A stretch of DNA of 64,000 bases, taken from assembly GCF_002161355.1 (NCBI RefSeq), contig NZ_NFHL01000010.1:42954-106953 (forward strand). Direction: 5' to 3'. Origin of the DNA: Lachnoclostridium sp. An76. Its GTDB lineage: Bacteria > Bacillota > Clostridia > Lachnospirales > Lachnospiraceae. Below, in pieces: positions 53,208 to 61,684 of this stretch (within the stretch, counting starts at the first letter, position 1; every line of letters begins with the position of its first letter). The notes beneath the pieces were generated by a model that saw nothing but the letters and a program-made list of their open reading frames with translations, searched no databases and was not told where the DNA came from. A program made the translations under genes and the position numbers.

Positions 53208-54851
53208 ATGAAAAGAGGACATTTGACAGGAAGATGGCTGGCAGCCGCCCTGGCAGCTGCCGTATTTTCGGCGGCATCCCTGTCCGGGTGCGCGGGAGAG
53301 GAAAAAGGCGCGGACACCGGGAATGGAGCGTCAGGGGAAAAAGAGATCACAGTGGCAGTGAACAGTGAGACCGGGACCCTGGATCCGGCAGGTTCCATTG
53401 CCCTGACTTATCTGTCGTACTCTGTGACTGCTCTGGACGAGCTGCTCACATATGACGAAAACGGAGAGATCGAGTACCGGGCGGCGGAATCTTATGAGGT
53501 GAATGAAGATTCCACGGTCTGGACCTTCCATCTCAGGGAAGACGCTCTCTGGTCCGACGGCACCCCGGTGACAGCGGAAGATTTCCTGAACACGATCCGC
53601 CGGGCCCTGGACCCGGCGTCAGGGAGCGGGTATGCGGTCTATCTCTTCCCCATTGAAAATGCGGAAGAGATCTATGATCAGGAAGCGTCCATGGATACCC
53701 TGGGCGTGGATACGCCGGATGACCACACCCTTGTATTCCGGCTGGAAGAGCCATGCGTCTATTTCCTGGACCTGCTGCGTCTGCCCGTATACACGCCGTC
53801 CTGCGCGAAGTATGCGGATTCTGTGGACAGCGGGTGGGACAAGGACCCGGAGACAAGCCTGGCGAACGGTCCGTTCATGCTTGCGGAATATGTACCGGAT
53901 CAGTATTTCGTGCTGGAGAAAAATGAGTCCTACTGGAATCAAGACGCAGTCCGTCTGGACCGGATCATTTACCGGTTTTTTGACGATACCCAGGCAATGG
54001 CAGCCGCCTATGAGACCGGAGAGGTGGATGTGGCGGTATCGCTCCCCTCATCGGTGATGGAGCTCTATGAGGGCAGGGACGATCTCCTGGTGACAGAACA
54101 GATCGCCACGCGGTATATTTATTTTAACCTGGATGTGGAGCCTTTTGACGATGTCAGGGTAAGGGAGGCGTTCAACCTTGCGATCGACCGGGAAGAACTG
54201 TGCCGGATCCTGGGAGAGGACACAGAACCTACCTATAACCTGGTGGCAAAATATATGATTGATAAAAACACGGGCATGCGCTTCGTGGATGAGGCGGAGC
54301 AGCCTTTTGGGGAAAATGCAGAGCGGGCGCGGGAGCTCCTTGCCGAGGCGGGATATCCGGACGGGGAAGGGTTCCCGGAGATCACATACAGTTACCCGAC
54401 ACTGGAAATGGACTCAGACACAGCCCAAGTCATCAGGGAGCAGCTCAAAAAGAATCTGAATATAGACATTGAGCTGAAGGCGCAGGAGCTGCAGGCAAAT
54501 TACAGCAGCCGTCATGCGGGGGATTTCGATCTGTGCAGGATGAACTGGACCGCTGACTTTGCCGACCCGTATACCTACCTGTCCATGCTGCTGTCCAACA
54601 GCACCTACAATTGCAGCGGGATCCATGATGAGGAGTATGACGCGATCGTGGAGGCATCCGGCAGCGAGCAGGATCCGGCGGCGCGGTCCGTCCTGCTGCA
54701 CCAGGCGGAGCAGAGGGCAGTGGGTGAGCAGTTTTACATTATCCCCCTGTATGCCATGAAGAGCGTCAACCTGGTCAACCCGGAGATCACAGGGCTTCGG
54801 CAGATCCCGGCGAGCGGGGCTTTGGAATATCGTTATGCGGATATTGGATGA
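53208..54851 (+). CDS. ABC transporter substrate-binding lipoprotein (SBP family 5)
   Basis: A 547-residue extracellular lipoprotein. The signal peptide ends in the lipobox LSGC with Cys28 as the lipid anchor. The rest is an SBP_bac_5 (DppA/OppA/NikA) domain: GTLDPAGS, EDALWSDGTPVTAEDF, EAFNLAIDREEL. The cargo cannot be read off. Peptides, nickel/cobalt chelates, or 5-aminolevulinate (a known cargo of some Dpp systems) are candidates given the surroundings. Confidence 0.92.
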   Translation: MKRGHLTGRWLAAALAAAVFSAASLSGCAGEEKGADTGNGASGEKEITVAVNSETGTLDPAGSIALTYLSYSVTALDELLTYDENGEIEYRAAESYEVNEDSTVWTFHLREDALWSDGTPVTAEDFLNTIRRALDPASGSGYAVYLFPIENAEEIYDQEASMDTLGVDTPDDHTLVFRLEEPCVYFLDLLRLPVYTPSCAKYADSVDSGWDKDPETSLANGPFMLAEYVPDQYFVLEKNESYWNQDAVRLDRIIYRFFDDTQAMAAAYETGEVDVAVSLPSSVMELYEGRDDLLVTEQIATRYIYFNLDVEPFDDVRVREAFNLAIDREELCRILGEDTEPTYNLVAKYMIDKNTGMRFVDEAEQPFGENAERARELLAEAGYPDGEGFPEITYSYPTLEMDSDTAQVIREQLKKNLNIDIELKAQELQANYSSRHAGDFDLCRMNWTADFADPYTYLSMLLSNSTYNCSGIHDEEYDAIVEASGSEQDPAARSVLLHQAEQRAVGEQFYIIPLYAMKSVNLVNPEITGLRQIPASGALEYRYADIG

Positions 54852-54918
54852 GCATAGAAAGAGAAGCATAGAAAGAGTATAAAGAAGGCTTGACATTACA
54901 GGAAGGATGTGGGCAGCT

Positions 54919-55914
54919 ATGATGGAGCTTGTCACAGGGGGGAGCGGAAGCGGGAAGTCCGCCTACGCGGAAGAGGCACTGTGCGGCCCGGCCTCTTTCC
55001 CGGACAGAGGGCAGGGGAACGAAACCGGCACGCAGCAGGACGGACAGAGGTATTATATCGCAACAATGCCGTCATGGGATAAAGAGACGGAGAAAAAGAT
55101 TGCAAAGCACCGCGCCATGCGTGCCGGAAAAGGATTCTGTACGCTGGAATGGTACACAGACTTTGAAGAGAGGTTGGAGCGTGCAGACTGCCCCGGTATG
55201 GAAGGCGCGGATATCCTCGTGGAGTGTCTTTCCAACCTGACTGCCAATGAGATGTATATGGAAGGCGGAGCCGGGAAAAACACGGCTGACGCAGTCATCC
55301 GCGGGATCCTTTGCCTGAGGGACAGGTGCAGGAATCTGGTCGTGGTGACCAACGATGTATTCAGCGAGTCCGCGGAGGATTCCCCTGAGATGAGGATCTA
55401 TAAGGAAACACTGGGCAGGATCAACTGCGCTCTGGCGGAAGCGGCGGACCGGGTGACTGAGGTGGTCTGCGGCATCCCCTGTACGGTAAAGCCGGAAACC
55501 GGCAGGGAGACAGAAGAGGAAAAGGAAGGTGATGGCGGCATGAGGATCATAACAGGAGGGGCGTTCCAGGGGAAGCGCGCTTTTGCAGAGAAGCTGTATC
55601 CCGGTGTGGAATGGACAGACGGTGGCAGATGCGCCCTGGATGAGATCCGCACATGCCGGGCGGTATACGGTTTCCACGAGTTTGTAAAACGGTGGCTTGA
55701 GCAGGGGAAAAGCTGGGAAGAACTGGCATCCCTTATGCTGGAGGAAAACAGAGACCTGATCCTGATCTGTGATGAGATCGGATGCGGGCTTGTGCCGGTG
55801 GATGCTTTTGAGAGGGAATACCGGGAGAGCACGGGCAGGGTCATGAACGCACTGGCAGAGCAGGCGGAGCGGGTGGACCGGGTCGTGTGCGGCATCGGAA
55901 GGAGGATAAAATGA
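54919..55914 (+). CDS. cobU: CobU with a second degenerate CobU-like domain
   Basis: About 331 residues in two parts. The first (about 1-190) is adenosylcobinamide kinase/guanylyltransferase with P-loop LVTGGSGSGKS and the GTP/phosphate patterns YYIATMPSWD and VVVTNDVFS. The second (about 208-331) starts MRIITGGAFQGKRAFAE, a P-loop lacking the usual Ser/Thr after Lys, and ends in RVVCGIGRRIK. It resembles the small CobU-like protein found alone in other Clostridia. An insert of about 20 low-complexity residues lies after the first P-loop. The start is uncertain among 54907, 54919 and 54922. Confidence 0.88.
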   Translation: MMELVTGGSGSGKSAYAEEALCGPASFPDRGQGNETGTQQDGQRYYIATMPSWDKETEKKIAKHRAMRAGKGFCTLEWYTDFEERLERADCPGMEGADILVECLSNLTANEMYMEGGAGKNTADAVIRGILCLRDRCRNLVVVTNDVFSESAEDSPEMRIYKETLGRINCALAEAADRVTEVVCGIPCTVKPETGRETEEEKEGDGGMRIITGGAFQGKRAFAEKLYPGVEWTDGGRCALDEIRTCRAVYGFHEFVKRWLEQGKSWEELASLMLEENRDLILICDEIGCGLVPVDAFEREYRESTGRVMNALAEQAERVDRVVCGIGRRIK

Positions 55915-56564
55915 ACACAGAACTTGAACAGGTGCTCCCCGCCCAGATCGAGAAGAGGAGCTTTGAGATCATAACAGAAGAACTCGGGGAAAGGGTATTC
56001 GTCCCGGGCACAGAGCCTATCGTAAAGCGCTGTATCCACACAAGCGCGGATTTCGACTATGCCGAGAACCTGGTCTTTTCCGAGAAGGTAGTAGAAAAGG
56101 CTTTGGGAGCGCTCAGAAGAGGCGCGTCCATTGTCACGGACACCCAGATGGCAAAGGCTGGCATCAATAAAAAGAAACTGGCGCAGTACGGCGGTCAGGT
56201 GTACTGCTTTATGTCGGATGAGGATGTGGCGGAGGCAGCGCGGGAAAATGGGACTACGCGGGCAGCCGCCAGCATGGAGAAGGCTGCGGGATTGTACCAG
56301 GAAGCTCCGGGAGATGAAACTCCGGGCCTGATCTTCGCCATCGGCAATGCACCGACGGCCCTCATCCGCCTTTATGAGCTGATCAGGGAAGGAAGGCTCG
56401 CCCCGGAGCTGATCATCGGCGTGCCCGTGGGGTTTGTCAATGTTGTGCAGTCCAAGGAGATGATCCTGGATCTTAAGGATACGCCTTATATTGTGGCAAG
56501 AGGAAGAAAAGGCGGGAGCAATATCGCAGCATGCATCTGCAATGCCCTCTTGTATATGATGTAA
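55911..56564 (+). CDS. cbiC: cobalt-precorrin-8 methylmutase
   Basis: A 217-residue enzyme that moves the C11 methyl group to C12, giving cobyrinic acid. RCIHTSADFDYAENLVF holds the catalytic His; TDTQMAKAGIN, IGNAPTALIRLYELI and GVPVGFVNVVQSKE are family hallmarks. It overlaps the cobU stop (ATGA); AGGAAGGAGG precedes it. Confidence 0.95.
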   Translation: MNTELEQVLPAQIEKRSFEIITEELGERVFVPGTEPIVKRCIHTSADFDYAENLVFSEKVVEKALGALRRGASIVTDTQMAKAGINKKKLAQYGGQVYCFMSDEDVAEAARENGTTRAAASMEKAAGLYQEAPGDETPGLIFAIGNAPTALIRLYELIREGRLAPELIIGVPVGFVNVVQSKEMILDLKDTPYIVARGRKGGSNIAACICNALLYMM

Positions 56565-56606
56565 CAGATGAAGCAAAGGGGCAGGAGAAGAGAGGAGGCG
56601 GCAGAG

Positions 56607-57077
56607 ATGGAGAGACCGTATTTTCCCATGTTTATCGATATGACAGACAAGTCCGTCCTGGTGGCAGGGGGCGGCAGGATCGCGCTTCGCAGGGTGAGGA
56701 CTATGCTTCGGTTCGGGGCGCAGGTCCGCGTGGCTGCGCCTGAACTCTGTCCTGAACTTGCAGAGATGGAGAGGAGCGGGCAGATCTGCGCTGTGCACAG
56801 AGCATATGAGACGGGAGATCTTGAGGGGGTATCGTTTGTGCTGGCTGCCACGGACAGCCGGGAGGTGAACCGGCAGATCTGGGGCGACTGCCGGGAAAAA
56901 GGGATCCCGGTCAACGTATCGGATAACCGGGAACTCTGCGATTTTTATTTCCCGTCTGTGGTGATGACAGAGGATGCGGTCATCGGGATCAGCTCCGGGG
57001 GAGAAGATCCGGGGAGAACAAAAGAGCTGAGGCGTAAGATCGAGGAGACGCTGGGAGAGCGTGGGTGGTACGAGTAG
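56607..57077 (+). CDS. precorrin-2 dehydrogenase
   Basis: A 156-residue NAD-dependent enzyme (CysG N-terminal/SirC/Met8-like) that oxidises precorrin-2 to sirohydrochlorin, the substrate of CbiK. The Rossmann motif is VLVAGGGRIALRR; VLAATDSREVNRQI and FPSVVMTEDAVIGISSGGE are typical, and the latter region includes the catalytic Asp area. The length fits the stand-alone form. AGAGGAGG precedes the ATG at 56607. Last gene of the cobalamin run; no terminator is obvious. Confidence 0.9.
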   Translation: MERPYFPMFIDMTDKSVLVAGGGRIALRRVRTMLRFGAQVRVAAPELCPELAEMERSGQICAVHRAYETGDLEGVSFVLAATDSREVNRQIWGDCREKGIPVNVSDNRELCDFYFPSVVMTEDAVIGISSGGEDPGRTKELRRKIEETLGERGWYE

Positions 57078-57113
57078 TGGCACAGGACATACGGCCGGAA
57101 AGTTTAGAGCATA

Positions 57114-57142
57114 TTGCCCTCAGAGGACAGACGTGCTATACT
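57114..57142 (+). promoter_or_regulatory. sigma-A promoter of the SIR2-TPR gene
   Basis: TTGCCC (57114-57119), 17 bases and TATACT (57137-57142), 40 bases before the start codon. It makes the gene independent of the cobalamin operon. Confidence 0.6.
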
Positions 57143-57181
57143 TCTGCATATACGACAACGACAGCCAAGGGGTAATAGAAA

Positions 57182-59053
57182 ATGGCAGAGACAAAAGAGA
57201 AAGAATTCCCCAGAAAGCGGATCTTATCCGCAGGGAAATTTACGGAAATCTATAAAGAGGGATGTATCAACGGTCAGAGATACTGCTTCATCCTGGGGTC
57301 AGGCGCTTCTGTGGAATCAGGGATCCCCATGGGCGGCACACTGGAGTACAGATGGATGAACTGCCTGATGGGAGAGGAGAGTGACCGGGAGACACCGGCA
57401 AAAGACCGTGGAGAGACATTGGAATGTGCGGAAAATCTTTCGGATGAGCTGCAGTATGATTTTAATGAAGTCGTCGAAGAGTGGAAGAAGGCGCGGAAAG
57501 CGGGGCGCAATACACTCCCCAGTGAGTATTATTTTGATATTTATAAGCTTCGGTTCTACGGGGATGAACTGAACGGGGACAGATATCTGGAAAATATAAT
57601 GGAATCAGCGGAACCAAGCTTCGGCTATCACACGCTGGCACAGCTTTTGACAGATGAATACAATAATAACCTGGTGATCACTACAAACTTTGACAGTCTG
57701 GCAGAGGATGCGCTGTTTTTATACACCGGGAAAAAACCGCTGATCATTAATCATGAATTTGAGGCGGGGTTCATCCGGGATCAGAGTATCCGCAGACCGA
57801 TCATAGCGAAGCTGCACAGAGGGCTTTTTTTCAAACCCTTTAATAACCCGGCGGACACGACAGGATTAAGCGGGGACTGGGAAGATATTTTAAGACAGAT
57901 TTTCTACAGGTATATCCCTGTTGTGATCGGATACGGCGGCGGGGATCGGAGCTTTATGGAGTTCCTGCTCCGGGAACAGAATCTGATCCCAAAGATATAC
58001 TGGTGTTATGTAAACAGATACGGTCTTCCGGATGAAAGGATAAGGGACCTGATCAGAAAGAAAAATGAAGGCTTTTTTGTCAGGACAGACGGATTTGACC
58101 ATATCATGCTGACAATGGGTGGGAAGATGTTCTTCTCAAAGATCAGCACAAATGCCACGGAAACTTATCTGAGAAAGCGTACGGAGGAAAGGATCAGCCG
58201 TTATAATGAACAGTATCAGAAACTGAGCGAGGCAAAAGCAGACAGTAAAGAACTGAAATCAGAGGTGAAAGAATTCTCGAAAAATGAGGAGAAGGACAGG
58301 GAGGAGAGAAAGAAAAACACAAGCCTGACTGAGTGGGATTATATCAGAGAGGGAAATGCATGTTTTAATAATAAGGAATATGAGAAAGCGCTGGAAGCTT
58401 ATAAAAGGGCAGCTGGGATCAACAGCAGCCAGGCAGGCGCGTACCTTGGATGCGGGAATGCGCATCAGAGAATGGGAGAATACGAAAAGGCGCTGGAAGC
58501 ATATGCCAAAGCGTTGGAGCTGGATCCGGAACATGTAAATGCATATAACGGAAGAGGGAATGCATATAAGGCACTGGGCGAATATGAGAAAGCGGTGTCA
58601 GATTATGATAGAGCGCTGGAGCTGGATCCAGAATCTGTATATGTATATAACGGAAGAGGAAATACATATCAGGCACTGGGCGAATATGAGAAAGCGGTGT
58701 CAGATTATGATAAAGCGATAGGGTTGGATCCTGAGTATGTAATTGGCTATTATAACCGGGGAAATGCATATCAGGCTGTGGGCAAATATGAAGAAGCGTT
58801 GGCTGATTATAGTAAAGCGTTGGAATTGGACCCGAAATATGAATATGCATACAATAACCGTGGCAATACATACGATTCGATGGGAGACTACGAGAAAGCA
58901 ATAGCAGATTATACTCAGGCGATCCAAATTAATCCGGGAGAAGCCTTATATTATCAAAACAGAGCCAAAACATACCGCAAACTCGGAGACGCAGAAAAAG
59001 CCGAGGCGGATGAGCAGAAAGCTAAAGAGATAAAAGAGCTTGAACAAAAATAA
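57182..59053 (+). CDS. SIR2-like protein with C-terminal tetratricopeptide repeats
   Basis: A 623-residue protein. The SIR2-like NAD-binding domain (about 30-310) shows GSGAS (39-43), SGIPMGGTLE, TTNFDSL (167-173), a probable catalytic His212 in AKLHRG, and GYGGGD (250-255). A charged coiled coil (about 330-380) leads to six to seven 34-residue TPR units (about 385-612). This SIR2 type is not a classical deacetylase; relatives such as ThsA and SIR2-domain defence proteins destroy NAD on phage infection. TPRs may sense the trigger. Defence is an inference; the gene has its own promoter and terminator, next to but not inside the cobalamin operon. Confidence 0.85.
   Translation: MAETKEKEFPRKRILSAGKFTEIYKEGCINGQRYCFILGSGASVESGIPMGGTLEYRWMNCLMGEESDRETPAKDRGETLECAENLSDELQYDFNEVVEEWKKARKAGRNTLPSEYYFDIYKLRFYGDELNGDRYLENIMESAEPSFGYHTLAQLLTDEYNNNLVITTNFDSLAEDALFLYTGKKPLIINHEFEAGFIRDQSIRRPIIAKLHRGLFFKPFNNPADTTGLSGDWEDILRQIFYRYIPVVIGYGGGDRSFMEFLLREQNLIPKIYWCYVNRYGLPDERIRDLIRKKNEGFFVRTDGFDHIMLTMGGKMFFSKISTNATETYLRKRTEERISRYNEQYQKLSEAKADSKELKSEVKEFSKNEEKDREERKKNTSLTEWDYIREGNACFNNKEYEKALEAYKRAAGINSSQAGAYLGCGNAHQRMGEYEKALEAYAKALELDPEHVNAYNGRGNAYKALGEYEKAVSDYDRALELDPESVYVYNGRGNTYQALGEYEKAVSDYDKAIGLDPEYVIGYYNRGNAYQAVGKYEEALADYSKALELDPKYEYAYNNRGNTYDSMGDYEKAIADYTQAIQINPGEALYYQNRAKTYRKLGDAEKAEADEQKAKEIKELEQK
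58571..58712 (+). repeat. direct repeat within the TPR coding region
   Basis: Forty identical bases (58571-58610 and 58673-58712) lie exactly 102 bases apart, one TPR unit. Such identity at DNA level invites gain or loss of a repeat by recombination. Confidence 0.8.
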
Positions 59054-59054
59054 G

Positions 59055-59100
59055 AATGCAGCAAAGCAGGCAGAAGATGTCTGTTTTGCTGCAGTTTTTA
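59055..59100 (+). terminator. rho-independent terminator
   Basis: TGCAGCAAAGCAG (59057-59069) pairs with CTGTTTTGCTGCA (59081-59093) with one mismatch, followed by GTTTTTA. It ends the SIR2-TPR gene. Confidence 0.85.
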
Positions 59101-59149
59101 TGCCGCTTTGAAGAAGGCCCGGCGTCTGGACTATGCCGCTGCGGCGGGC

Positions 59150-59911
59150 TTACTTCATGCCGCCGCTTACGCTGGCCGGTCCGTCCGCATCACTCATCCT
59201 GTTCTCCAACGCATCCAGCACATCCGCAGCTCCCCTCGACCTGGCGTAGATCTGATATTCCGGCTCGTGGATATCCTCCAGATAATGCGCATCCGAGCAG
59301 CAGATCACATTGCATCCTTCAAAATACGGGTGCTCCCTGCGGATCCGGTGCAGGTTCTTAAAATCATGGAATTCCGCGCAGGCAAACGTGCTCTCCGGCG
59401 GGACGGAGCCCAGGTTCGAGAGCAGGCTCGTGGAGCTCTTGTCCACATGCGCCGGATAAGCGATACCGCCGTAAGACCGGACCAGTGGGAAGACTTCGTC
59501 AAAGGAGATGGAAGCCGCATTGATGAGGAGATACTCTTTTGTGCCGGTGACCTCGTCCTTTTCGTTCATGACCTGCTGCTTCCCGAAGATTTCCTCCCGG
59601 TTGGGCACGGGCATAAGGCGCTCATAGACAAGCCGGTCAAAAGCGAGCGCGTCCTCAAGGCGGGCAAACAGGCAGATCACATGGACCTCTTCCTCTGTGG
59701 TCAGCTCCATGCCCGGGATCACGGTGACCCCGTAGTTTTCGCCGTGATACATGGCGGCAGGGCAGTTGGCGCAGGAATTATGGTCTGTCAGCGCGATCAC
59801 ATCCAGCCCCTTTACGGCAGCCATGCCTACAAGGTTTGCCGGAGTCATATCATCATCCCCGCATGGGGAAAGGCAGGAATGGATGTGGAGATCATAATAC
59901 AGAGGGATCAT
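59150..59911 (-). CDS. PHP-domain metal-dependent phosphoesterase
   Basis: A 253-residue PHP domain protein with the metal ligands in YYDLHIHSCLSPCGD, IALTDHNSC, IPGMELTTEEEVHVICLF (given in part), YPAHVDK and CCSDAHYLEDI. The substrate is not known. It is the last gene of the minus-strand cluster and overlaps the DRTGG gene by four bases. The same gene set (PHP, DRTGG, kinase-like ATPase, hydrogenase-like protein) recurs in Clostridia, suggesting a common signalling task. Confidence 0.88.
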   Translation of the reverse strand: MIPLYYDLHIHSCLSPCGDDDMTPANLVGMAAVKGLDVIALTDHNSCANCPAAMYHGENYGVTVIPGMELTTEEEVHVICLFARLEDALAFDRLVYERLMPVPNREEIFGKQQVMNEKDEVTGTKEYLLINAASISFDEVFPLVRSYGGIAYPAHVDKSSTSLLSNLGSVPPESTFACAEFHDFKNLHRIRREHPYFEGCNVICCSDAHYLEDIHEPEYQIYARSRGAADVLDALENRMSDADGPASVSGGMK

Positions 59912-60240
59912 TCCAGCCCCGCCTGATAGATCTCAAGCGCGATGTCAAAGGCAGGCAGCTCTGTGGCAACCACAGCGATCCCTTCGTCCCCTGCCTTGGC
60001 AAGCGTCCCTTCATCGAGAGAGACCCCCTCAGCGAGTACGATACAGGCAGTATCCGTAAGAGATGCTACGGCCAGGGTATTCCTGTTCCCCATTACAGTC
60101 ACCCAGACCCCGTCCGCAGGCGCCTTCCCCATGGCAATGCTCAAAAGGTCACAGCAGAAGATGCGGGAGATCTCCCGCTGCGGGTCTCCTTCTGCCAGGA
60201 CCCGGCATTCCGGGACTGCGAAAATGTCTTTCAGTTTCAT
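59908..60240 (-). CDS. DRTGG-domain small protein (copy 2)
   Basis: A 110-residue protein similar to the DRTGG regulatory domain (KLKDIFAVPECRVLAEGD, CCDLLSIAMGKAPADGVWVT). Such domains are thought to bind small ligands. A second, diverged protein of the same type is encoded at 62108-62452, at the head of this operon. It starts one base after the hydrogenase-like gene. Confidence 0.8.
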   Translation of the reverse strand: MKLKDIFAVPECRVLAEGDPQREISRIFCCDLLSIAMGKAPADGVWVTVMGNRNTLAVASLTDTACIVLAEGVSLDEGTLAKAGDEGIAVVATELPAFDIALEIYQAGLE

Positions 60241-60241
60241 A

Positions 60242-61654
60242 TTACTCTGTGTCCCCCTTTCCGGACCGGGACGGCACGCCGAAGGAGGCGAGATCCGCGG
60301 TCAGTGTCCGTATATAGGAGTCGAGAAGCTGCGACTCCTCTTCTGTCAGGCTGTCCTTCCCTTTTCTGTTTACGGTCAGATCTTCGATCTTACGGGACAG
60401 GTCTGCGATATTTGCCCTGAGTACATAGATGCAGTCATTCGGAGTGGCGTCGCCGCGCACGATATCCTCTGCCAGCGTCTGGCAGGTGGGCGCCCCGCAG
60501 GATCCGCAGTCAAGTCCCGGGAACCTGGCGGTCAGGCTTTCCACATCGTTCATCATCTTCAGGCTCTCCTTAAATGTGCTGCCAAGGCGGAATACAGGTT
60601 CGTACTCCACATCGTCCGCCCAGTAGACATTCTTCAGTTCCGGGTTGTCTGCCAGGTGGTTTTTGGATACCGGCTGATACTTGACGAGCCGTTTTGTCTT
60701 GGTGGCGGCGATGTAGGCGTTTTCCACAGTGAGCGTGCCTCCCACGCAGCCGCCGTCGCAGGCGTTCAGCTCCACAAAGATGAGCCCGTGCAGCTTCTCG
60801 TCCTCCAGTTCTTCCAGGACGCGGAGGATGTTGACGATGCCGTCCGCTGCCAGGTAGTTGTCCGAGAAGAGCCCGGCAGATTCTCCGCCTGCGCTGCTCC
60901 AGCCGATGCCGATCCTGCCGGAGTGGGACAGATGGGAGAGCTGGCTCTCGTCATGCCGCATGTGGGGCAGGAGCAGAGGATAGATATCTTTGATCGCCAC
61001 CACATTGTCAATGCTGCTCTTCTCGATCCCTAAGGGAGATTTCGCATAAGAGACTTTGGACGGGCAGGGGGAGATAAAGATGATCCCGATCTCCTCCGGT
61101 TTCAGCCCGGTCTTCTCCATTGCCCTGGCCCTTGCGATCTCGGCAGCGACTTCCACAGGCGCTTTGATCGGCAGGAGACGGGAGATCAGGGACGGGAATT
61201 TCACACGGATCAGCCGGATCACTGAGGGACAGGCTGAACTGATGAACGGAGCTTCATCCCTGTGCTCTTTGATATATTCCCGCGATGCCTCGGATACCAG
61301 TTCCGCAGCGGCGCTGACCTCATACACGTCATCAAAGCCCAGCCTGAGGAGAGCGTTGAGCACGATATCCACATTGGTCAGGTTATTGTACTGCGCATAC
61401 AGGGACGGAGCGGGCAGCGCAACCGTGTATTTGAAATTATTGATCACGGACAGCGGGTCATAGACCGCGATCTTCGCGTGGTGCGGGCAGGACTGGATGC
61501 ATCTGCCGCAGTCGATACAGAATTTGTCGATGATATGCGCCTTCCCGTTATGTACGCGGATCGCCTGGGTCGGGCAGTGCTTGATGCAGTTGATGCAGCC
61601 CTGGCAGGCGGATTCCTTCAGCCGGACCGAGCGCATGAATTTATTCTTATCCAA
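60242..61654 (-). CDS. [FeFe]-hydrogenase-like iron-sulfur protein (putative sensory type)
   Basis: A 470-residue protein. Two N-terminal [4Fe-4S] clusters (C17, C20, C23, C27; C46, C49, C52, C56) lead to an [FeFe]-hydrogenase large-subunit domain. The four H-cluster cysteines are kept: Cys142 (SSACPS), Cys197 (SPCPSK), Cys299 and Cys303 (NACDGGCVGG). The surrounding motifs differ from catalytic enzymes, e.g. SACPS where TSCCPxW is usual. A C-terminal cluster domain (C383, C386, C391, C408) and a short coiled coil follow. No PAS domain. Together with an ATPase and DRTGG proteins this fits the group C/D hydrogenases proposed to sense hydrogen or redox state. Confidence 0.85.
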   Translation of the reverse strand: MDKNKFMRSVRLKESACQGCINCIKHCPTQAIRVHNGKAHIIDKFCIDCGRCIQSCPHHAKIAVYDPLSVINNFKYTVALPAPSLYAQYNNLTNVDIVLNALLRLGFDDVYEVSAAAELVSEASREYIKEHRDEAPFISSACPSVIRLIRVKFPSLISRLLPIKAPVEVAAEIARARAMEKTGLKPEEIGIIFISPCPSKVSYAKSPLGIEKSSIDNVVAIKDIYPLLLPHMRHDESQLSHLSHSGRIGIGWSSAGGESAGLFSDNYLAADGIVNILRVLEELEDEKLHGLIFVELNACDGGCVGGTLTVENAYIAATKTKRLVKYQPVSKNHLADNPELKNVYWADDVEYEPVFRLGSTFKESLKMMNDVESLTARFPGLDCGSCGAPTCQTLAEDIVRGDATPNDCIYVLRANIADLSRKIEDLTVNRKGKDSLTEEESQLLDSYIRTLTADLASFGVPSRSGKGDTE

Positions 61655-61684
61655 AGGACATGCCTCCCTTCTTATCTGTCAGGC

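Noticed and set aside
55398..57083. 561-codon minus-strand frame over cobU, cbiC and the dehydrogenase
   Set aside because: Crosses three certain genes antisense; no domains and no start signal.
58551..59000. Regular repeats that could suggest a CRISPR array
   Set aside because: The 102-base period is in frame and encodes tetratricopeptide repeats.
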